DNA of 64,000 nucleotides from Torymus aiolomorphi. Taxonomy: Eukaryota > Arthropoda > Insecta > Hymenoptera > Torymidae. Location: contig CM070875.1 in assembly GCA_036365515.1 (NCBI GenBank), forward strand, positions 99,086,628 to 99,150,627. The letters are read 5' to 3'. Of this stretch, positions 56,140-64,000 are shown in pieces. Position 1 is the first letter of the stretch; the number at the start of each line of letters is the position of its first letter. Both the position numbers and the translations under genes were made by a program. The notes beneath the pieces were generated by a model. It had not been told where the DNA came from and ran no database searches. It saw nothing but the letters and a program-made list of their open reading frames with translations.

Positions 56140-59010
56140 TCTATGACTCTTTAATTTTACGAAATATCGTATGTCCATACATAAATTTAATAATATAATA
56201 TTTCGAAAGTTTCTTTTCATCTTCCCGAGGCAAGGGTTGAAATTAGTAAAAAAAAAAAATTAAAATTAATAAAATAAAATTAATATTCAAATTATTAAAC
56301 CAACCGAGGGATAAATTCACATAATAACACAAACTGTGTTATTCAACATTAATTCAATATTTACTTTTATATTTATCGAAAATTGTATTTCTCAATTTTG
56401 TTGTCCATTTTACACCATTTTTTGCACAGTCATTGAATTCAAATGAAAAGACACTTTACGGCCAATTTTTTGAAACCATTTTAACTTTGCACGAGAGTAC
56501 CACACTGTAAAAAAGATCCGTGTAAAAATACTACATTCAGAGTAGGTAATCAAAGTTACCTACATTGAAAGTGGTAAAATTGCTAAGAATAAGATAAATT
56601 CACTACTCTCAACGTAGTATTTTGACTATATTAAAAGTAGTAAAATAATTACTACTTTCAAAGTAGGTAATTAAAGTAACCTACTTTGAAAGTGAAGATT
56701 TTACAATGTGGTTGTAAATAGAGTTGAGATTTTACAAAAACGTTGTAAAATGCTTATGAAATTTGTAATTTTCCAATTTTGAGAGTAGTAAATTTACCGT
56801 TTTATGGTAAAAAATATGATATTAAATTTTACTAACCCACTGTAAATTTACACAGGATTTTTTATAGTGCACTACTGGTGTGGCTACTACCAACCCAATA
56901 AATTCACACTTTACAACAGTGGCATAATAGCAATTTCTTTTAGCAAAAGCAGTGAAATTTGGATCATTTAAATTTGAATTTACATGTTTATCATGTAAAA
57001 TACTGTAGAAAAGCCCAAAAGTTTCGTGCAATATGTTACATAGTTTTTACATGTAGAAAACTTATGTTTTTGACAAACAGTTTTAGACATATCCATCCCT
57101 GGTACATAGCAAACAATCAAGCAGACAAAAGTTTATATATCTGTTTACTGTGTTCTTGAGTTTTTTTACTATTCTAAGGAGACACAAATATATACTATTA
57201 ATAGACATTCGCGTCCAGAAAAAGGACGACCAACCAAGAGAAAGACTTATTTAAATTTAATCAGAAAAAAGGCTAAAAGAAAAGTAAAGCACTCCAACCT
57301 GCCAACTAAAGAACTGCCATGCACCTATCGATAACAGCAGAGGAAAATTTCTTCTTCTCCATGCATGAGTGTGGTCAAAACTTTTACAAAATATTCAGTG
57401 CAGTTAGTTGGAAAATAAGAGCTTAGTGCAGAATTTTCTGATGCGATGAGGCTCTCTTAAAAAAAATAACATTGTAGTGTCTTGTGGTAAGATGGCTGAA
57501 GAAAATCATTCAAGCCCCAATACAGAAGCCAAGCTCTGCTCTCCTTATTTAGTGAATCAAAGAATTGGGAATACTGTTACTATTCTATTCGTTTACGTTT
57601 TTCTACCCAAGAGCAACTTTACGTTATCATGAACATTAACTGCTTCTCCAAGAATAAGTTTCAATTGCAGTTGAAAGCATAACATAAAGAAGGCAGTGCC
57701 CTCAAGAATATTATACTTAGAACCGTTCATCAGCAAGGACATGATTCAGTATTACAATCTGTATTTTATTCAAAGGGAAAAAAATTTTTTTCAACTGTAC
57801 TCTACCCGTAAGTACCTTCATGCGGCAGATATCTTGAGGCAAAGTAATGTACCCTGGCTAATCTTAATTAATACAGAAACTTACCGATAATACTAAGTAC
57901 AACTTACATACCCAGAGCCGAACACAGCAGTCATAAAAACATAGTTTTAGTCACTTCAAAAATGAACAAATAGCATCATCATAATCACAGCTGAGTCGCC
58001 ACCACAAATGCAGCAGCAGTAGTCAGAGACAGCAGCAGTAGTCAGTTGAGTTAGCGTTAGCAGCGCTAGGCATCTCAGCAGGAAACTAGAATATGAGAGT
58101 CACTTATAATATTTACTTTGAGGTGACGTGGTTGAGTATCGAATCTATACGAGGTCTCTTCGGCACCTTACATGTATTTAAGCTGTGTTTATCTTGACTT
58201 TTAGAGAGGTTATCATAGTGGGTTTCCATAATTCTTACACATTGTATCCAACCATCGTAGTCAACCATGCCCCCTTAATCTAAGTATTACACGCAGTGCA
58301 TATTGAAAATATGCCTGGTAGACCCAACAGACACACACACACACACACTATATTGGATCCCAGGTGTGTATGGAAGAAAATCATGCTGCTCTTATAGAAT
58401 AGAAAAATCACCTATCAGATCTAGCAGGCATTTGCTTTATGCATTGCGTTTTATACTTACTATGAGGGAACATATGTAGTTTAGTATCTAATCTATAGAA
58501 GCATAAAAATTAAGGAAAGCCACTCCAATGATATAATTATGTAGTTTCTCAGTTTTATCATACTAAAAATGCACAATTTATATCTCTTATGTAAGAGCCG
58601 GAATACAAAGTTTTTTTTATAAAGAACTTATAGCTTGTGTATTTTCTAGTGCAATAAAACTGACATTTAGTGGTTATGGTAGTGGAATTACATACTTCGT
58701 ACATGCTCTCACAGATTATATATTCAACTGTTTCTCGTCAAAGTAGGAGCGGCTCGCGCATCTGCTGGCCCGGATAGCGCTTATGCGGATACCGGGGATG
58801 TGAGGGTCCTGCCCCTCATTCGCCTCCACGTACCTTATCATTGTCGCTCATTGTATGGAAAGTTGTGCCGTCCGTTATTCTGTCTCTCGTGTTTTGCTCT
58901 TCTTCCTTATACAATTATAATCTCCAAGCGTTCTCGTCTTTCTCGTCCTTCTGCTGCTGCTAATGTGTCGACTCGAGAGGACTCATTGGAACCTGAATAC
59001 ATTAATTATT
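56140..59010. repeat. ~3.3-kb tandem segmental duplication, copy 2
   Basis: Second copy, carrying a MITE at 56503-56869 that copy 1 lacks, so the MITE arrived after the duplication or was lost from copy 1. A short (AC)n at 58332-58350 is also unique to this copy. Confidence 0.8.
56503..56869. mobile_element. MITE with CACTGTAAAAAA-type ends
   Basis: The left end cactgtaaaaaagatccgtgt and the reverse complement of the right end (cactataaaaaatcctgtgt) pair with few mismatches. The interior has a near-perfect palindrome at 56654-56693 (ctttcaaagtaggta/tacctactttgaaag). No frame. The target duplication is unclear. Confidence 0.75.
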
Positions 59011-59937
59011 CTTTGAGTTAGAAAACTAAGGATGGACTGAAAATGTAAAGCCATACTCCAAGGCGACAGTTGCTTATAATGTAGTTTAAAAGAGAAATAT
59101 TAGGAAAGAAGGCATTGTATAACTTCAAACAAGGTAATGTAAATTTAATAATAGTATTTTTGAGAAAAAGTATAATATATTTTACCATATAAGACCATTA
59201 CTTAAGTGATAATAATGTCTGAATGCTTATTTATAAGTATAAATCAAGGATTTGTCGCCAAATAAGCAATTTAAGGGCTTTTACGTCATCAAATAAGGTA
59301 ATATAAATTAATTTAGAATACTTTCATGAGAAATTTTTATACATTTTACCATGTGATACCATAATCAAGCAAGTAATCATATCTGTATGCTTGTTTATAG
59401 GTATCAAAGGAGGTTCATCCGCCAAAAGTGTAATTTTAGTGCAAAATACCATTCAATTTTTTAATAATTCAACGGCTTATATCTCAGTATCCTCAAAGCG
59501 TTAGGGTCTAGTATCGCACAGGCTTTTATTTTTAGGTAAAAGAAGAAAAATCCTGCAAGCTGGTGAGAATCCATGACCCGGATCTGGTATACACTCCTTG
59601 TCAGTTATTATTTACATTTCAAAATTCAGGACGTCGTCTCGCATGATTGCAACTGCAATCCTAAAAATGGATACCCGTAAAAAGTGAGCTTGTTCCATAG
59701 TGCAAAACAAGCACGACATTCGTCATAGAATATCAATTTACTCGTATCTTCCTTATTTTTCGCAGAATGGTAACTCTTTACCATAGACAGCAGCAAGTGA
59801 ACGCGGCCGATGATGTATAGCAAAACAGCGACAGCAGCAACTGAAGGTATCGCGATGACGTTTATAGGAGCTCCTCGTTTTAGGCAATAAAATGTAATTA
59901 AAATAGAAATAAGTTAGCTGTGTAAGGAGCGCCAATG
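59011..59937. other. AT-rich, no gene recognised
   Basis: Two parallel segments (about 59130-59210 and 59300-59400, ttttaccat.t.a.accat) hint at an old duplication. From 59810 a block resembling 60590-60690 begins. Confidence 0.5.
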
Positions 59938-60500
59938 ATGGAGTCTAGGTAGTGCGCTTCGTAGGTTTTTGAGTCCAGGTGTCGGGACAGCTGGAATGCC
60001 AGGTCTAGGTGTTTCAGGCGGTTGATGATACGCATATTAATAGAGTATTAATTGAATCTAAATAATACGCTTTGTACATTTTTGTGTCCAGGTATCGGGA
60101 CAGATCGGATGCGAGGTGTAGGTGTTCCAGGTAACCGATGATAGAGTTTACGTGATGCGCTCCGTAGGCTTTTGTATCCAGAGGCCAGGACAGATCGAAT
60201 GCGATGTCTAAGTATTCCAGGTGGCCGATGATGGAGTCCTGGTAGTGCGCTCGTAGATTTTTGTATCCAGGTGACGGTACAGCTCGATTGCGAGGTCTAG
60301 CTGTTCCAGGTGGCCGATAATAGAGAGTAGGTAATGCGCTCCGTAGATTTTTGTGTCCAAGTGAGGGGACAAGTCGGAGGCGAGGTCTAGGTATTCCAGA
60401 TGGCCCATGATGGAGCCCGGGTGATGCGCACCGTAGATTTTTACGTTCAGGTGTCAGGACAGGTCGGATACGAGGTCTAGGTGTTTCCGGGCGCTGCACC
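59938..60500 (-). repeat. 90-bp minisatellite, second locus (inverted, diverged)
   Basis: About six 90-bp units, read on the minus strand, match the 17498 array (tagactccatcatcggc, acctggac..aaaa.ctacg.agcgca). They are more diverged from one another. Two frames are partly open: one gives residues like the 17.5-kb frame (LRCASPGLHHGPSGIPRPR), the other a leucine-rich GHLEYLDLASDLSPHLDTK repeat without the TGA seen in the other array. A 216-codon frame (60014-60664) spans both by switching between unit phases. Whether either is translated is unknown. Confidence 0.8.
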
Positions 60501-60589
60501 GTTGGCCGATGGTTAACATGTACGCATGCACTCAGCTTACAAGGACTGCGCGCACGGACTTTTGTAAGCCATGGTTCCACTATCTGGTT

Positions 60590-61245
60590 CCAATAAACGT
60601 AGCGGTGACAGCAGCAGCTTAAGACGTCGTGATGTCGTCTACAGGAGCTCTTCACCCTGGACAATAAAGCATAATTAAAACAGGAATACGTTGGCAGCGG
60701 AGGGAGCGCAGAGAAGTCACGCTCCTGTCAAAGGTAAAGGAAGAGTTATAGAATAGGTTTCAGCTGTAGTAAAGTATTAAACTTTCTTACAACAAACTAC
60801 TCACCAGAACATTTTTTCAAAGAGTTCAAAAGGAGTCCGATGTCTACATAAAATATACGCCTCCACCTACTGGTCCCAATACAAAAGCGGTAGCAGTAGC
60901 AACTCAAGACGTCGTGATGTCATCTACATGAGTTCTTCACCCTAGGCAATAAGACATAATTAAAATAGGAACAAGTTGACAGCGGAGGGAGCATAGAGAA
61001 GTCATGCTCCTGTCAAGGGGGGGAAGAGAGTTTTGGAGTAGGTTGGCATATTTACTGAAATAAAGTAGCACGGTTTCCTATAATACATTACTCACCGATT
61101 TACACTGGCAAGAAGATCATAAGTTGTCGATGTTCATAAAAACCACCTTTCCCACATCTGAGTGTACCAAGGAAAATGGTAGCATTCTTAGCATACGACA
61201 GCATACGTTCTGCAGCTCTTCACCCTAGGCAATAATGCGTAATTA
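60590..61245. repeat. ~305-bp tandem units, three copies
   Basis: agacgtcgtgatgtc.tctac..gagctcttcaccctaggcaataa recurs at about 60625, 60908 and (partly) 61195, with gagaagtcacgctcctgtcaa and a tactcacc donor-like end in two units. A related block sits at 59840-59920. Acceptor-like cag/gtag signals recall the 38-41 kb cassettes. Confidence 0.65.
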
Positions 61246-61799
61246 AAAACTTAAACATATTATATACTCAAACACAAATATACACTCATAGGAAAAAATG
61301 AAGTGGAGGATAAGGAAAATAAAGAGTAAATACAATATCAGAAAGAGAAAATGGCCCACTGGTTTCCTATTCTTAAACTGAATATTAAACAGTAAAAATT
61401 TATTTTCTGTAAATCGAATCAATTGCCAATCAAAATCCAATCACTAAGAATTTCATGTTCTAGTAGAACAATAAATTTTTTTATGGCGTTACGTTCTATC
61501 AGAAAATTAGTTTTATTTACTTAATAATTAAAGATAAAAACAGTCTATATTATTAGAAACTCTAACTATATTAACTTTCAAAAAATACAGATTACTTCTT
61601 GTTTTTAATTATTTTTAAGTTTCATAAAACTAATTTTTGTATTGCAAGGTAACACCATAAAAAACTTATTGTTTTGTTTCAAAAACATGAAATTGTTAGA
61701 GTGTGAATGACCTTTCTTTTTTTCTGCAAATTGATTTGATTTATAGAAAATAAATTATTACTGTAGTTTTTGTACAATAATATTGCTTTGCTGTTTGTT
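61246..61799. other. AT-rich, no gene recognised
   Basis: Nothing supported. Confidence 0.5.
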
Positions 61800-62330
61800 A
61801 TTATACAATAAAACTCACTTTTGGTGGTTAAGATAGTGGGTTCCAATCATTTTTGCACGCTCCCACAAATTCTTTACTCAATCATGCCACTTCAAGTAAA
61901 TATCTGGTAGTAGATTTATATATTTTATAAGAAGCATGATTTTCTTCTGTACACGTTTGGAATCTTATATAGTGTGAGCATGTCCATCAGATCTAGCAAA
62001 CCTGTATAGAATATACATTGTATTTAAAATTTATTGCACGAAGGCATAGTTGACTAAAGTATCTGCTTGAGCCTGCAAAAATTAGGAAAGCTAATTGCCA
62101 TAACCACCAAAAGTCACTCTAATTGTGCAATAAGAAAAATGAAATCAATATCATGGTAAACGAACAATAAAAGTTTCTAATATGTCCCTTTATATTTCCT
62201 CGCTCTCAATCAGGTACAACTTGCATCCTGCTGTTGTTTATAGCTGGGCATTTGCAGAAGCAATGGCATAACTGAAGACTCTTGGTATAGCACACTCACA
62301 CTTAACGCTATCTTAAAAGGTGCCAAGGTA
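61800..62330. repeat. third, diverged copy of part of the 3.3-kb repeat
   Basis: gtggttaagatagtgggttccaatca..gcacgctcccacaaatt parallels ggttatgatagtgggtctctataatt..catgctcctatagatt at about 55318-55365. gcatttgcagaagcaatggcataac parallels 55685-55710. Confidence 0.6.
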
Positions 62331-63385
62331 TCATTCTTCAACTGACTCTGCACAAGGAAGGTTGGATCATCATTTATTTACTGGTATCATCTGATCCTCC
62401 GCACTTACTCTGACAAGGGGAGGCAGGTTGGTGTGAATCATCGATTACCATGAAATCTTGCTGGTGAATAGAGTATCAAAAAATATTCGACACGTGTTTT
62501 TTTATTTTTGCCAACTCGCTGGTTTAGGGGGTTAAAACCATCCCCGAATTGATAAAAATAGGTATTTTCGGCATTAAAAACGCATCAGTTTCAGATAGAA
62601 AATAGTAATAAATAATTATTATAATTATATGACTCGAAAGAGAAACAAAAAATATTCGACACGTGTTTCTGATTTTTTCCTTCGAGTTTATATAGCGAGT
62701 AAAAACCGCCTTTACAAATACAAATATTCTGTGCCCAATTTTAATTTATTAACGTTATTCTCTCGTTAGAATCACATTTAAAAAAATGTTTTTAATAATT
62801 AGACAAGGTCATCAAGTGGCGCTTTGACCTTGGGCTCCAATTTGAAGGTCATTTCAAAGTCAACTTCGATTTTTTTAATAAAAACTCTTATTTTTTAGCG
62901 GAAATGAAGACTTGAATGTTCTATATTCTTATCAAGCGGATCCCAGGGGTAATTTCAAAGACACTGATAGTTTTCAACACTAAATTGTGACAATATGGTG
63001 TTTAAGAAAAATTTATGTGAGCGGAGATTGCAGTTAAAAATTGTTAAAAATCGTGGCAAGGGTCCTCATTTTACCTAACATCTCAAGGTCATCTGAAGTT
63101 CGCTATGTCCACGCCATCGATTTTGGATCATGCGAGGATTTAACCTTCATCATAATGATACTCGATCTTGACTACAATATTACCATTTCATACATCCACC
63201 ATTTAAGGCGGTCTTACACCTAGTGGCTTCTGAGGTCAAAATGAGGTATAAAAAAAAGAAAAATGTAGTTTAAACAAAATACAATATATATACTATAAAT
63301 ATACACTGTTTCTGATAATATGGCCCAAGACTTAATCTGTAGACCAATTTTACTCAGAGATATAGCATTTTCAATTTTTTTCAAT
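62331..63385. other. no gene; a short direct-repeat pair
   Basis: aaaaaatattcgacacgtgttt occurs at about 62478 and 62648, each followed by similar tttttt..cgag/ctcgct sequence and gtaaaa(c)ccg. No exon recognised. Confidence 0.5.
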
Positions 63386-63705
63386 TGGCGTAACTTAAAA
63401 AAGAAGACTATTCCATTGATTTTCATGGGAGAGGAACTAAATTACTTGAAATTCATGTAGTTATGGCAGGAAGAGTTGGAAAAATAAAATTTCTGAAAAT
63501 TAATATTTTTTTTATGGAAAAAACTGCTTTAAATTCATGAATTTTATGAATTTTTATGTTTTTTGTGGATTTTACCATTTTAAAATTATTTAATAAAATA
63601 TTTTTCATATTTCCAACTCTTCCTGCCATAGATGAATAAATTTCAAGTAATTCAGGCCCTCTCCCATCAAAATCAATGGATTAATTTTTTTTAAAGTAAC
63701 GCCAA
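63386..63705. mobile_element. foldback/MITE-like inverted repeat
   Basis: Arms 63386-63480 and 63610-63705 pair over ~95 bp (ggcgtaact..ccattgattttcatgggagagg / cctctcccatcaaaatcaatgg..agtaacgcc; aactcttcctgccat). The ~130-bp AT-rich loop has no frame. Confidence 0.75.
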
Positions 63706-64000
63706 ACCTTAAAGAATGACATTTTGAGAAATAGGCCTACAAAGAAAAATACCATAAAACTTCAAAAATAACCAGCCATTAGGTTCCCAATTTTTTTACC
63801 TTCATGAAACTCAGTTTCCTGTACACCTAAGATATGTTCTTCTATATAAATATGTTGAAACAGAAGCTCTGGCACCTTGCATGCATCCGTTCCTTTAAAA
63901 GTCATTGCTAATCTAACAGCATGCGTTCCATTCAAAGTTATTACTAACAATCTGTCCTTCGCTTTTGAACTTTTGATTCATCCACTGTTGAGTCACTTTT
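63706..64000. other. window end, no gene recognised
   Basis: Nothing supported. Confidence 0.4.

Noticed and set aside
54352..57890. Paired small frames in the 3.3-kb duplication (54352-54540, 57696-57890)
   Set aside because: They correspond by DNA duplication; indels and lack of any domain argue against coding.

Overview
The window looks like repeat-dominated intergenic or intronic DNA from an insect nuclear genome, probably a hymenopteran, though the order is a guess. The evidence is the mix of decayed R1-clade and Jockey/CR1-group non-LTR retrotransposons, a Penelope-like element with ribozyme-bearing terminal repeats, solo LTRs, many short inverted-repeat elements, AT-rich background and scattered GC-rich blocks. 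There are no bacterial-style operons and no complete intact host gene. The only confident host-gene piece is one exon of a UBX-domain (UBXN1/SAKS1-like) protein at 11745-11925, with both splice sites preserved.

Layout, left third. 1-2370 is a ~385-bp tandem array with foldback elements whose arms carry tRNA-like sequence. 4406-6402 is a transposase-like gene (zinc-finger-like N-terminus, Asp-rich catalytic-looking core) broken by one frameshift. 6605-11566 holds two diverged copies of a ~420-bp repeat; the second is split by a ~3-kb element with terminal inverted repeats. That element carries a GC-rich block with a complete type III hammerhead ribozyme (10027-10101) and two snapback hairpins. 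The UBX exon follows. 13405-16502 is a giant foldback with 1.26-kb arms. 17498-19605 is a 90-bp minisatellite plus a CCGAGG array.

Middle third. 20-26 kb holds short repeats, a TA-flanked MITE and a Penelope fragment. 26241-27235 is a solo LTR with a 4-bp target duplication. 27628-30300 (minus) and about 30440-35040 (plus) are two dead LINEs placed head to head. 36040-38020 holds two tandem arrays with ~175-bp and ~167-bp monomers. 38130-41500 is a duplicated array of exon-like cassettes that keep splice-like signals but lack long reading frames. 42044-44340 is a 60-bp tandem array interrupted by a TIR element, a hairpin element and a second solo LTR.

Right third. 45-47 kb has diverged repeats and a GC-rich block. 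47219-48110 is a LINE 3' fragment. 48128-51206 is a Penelope-like element with 620-bp inverted terminal repeats, each holding a minimal hammerhead. 53330-59010 is a ~3.3-kb tandem segmental duplication with a third diverged copy near 62 kb. 59938-60500 is a second, inverted and older locus of the 90-bp minisatellite. 63386-63705 is another foldback.

The strongest leads are the type III hammerhead inside a TIR element, the tRNA-headed foldback, the lone UBX exon, the shared 90-bp minisatellite with different open frames at its two loci, and the repeated exon-like cassettes. All calls come from reading the sequence; no database or folding program was run.
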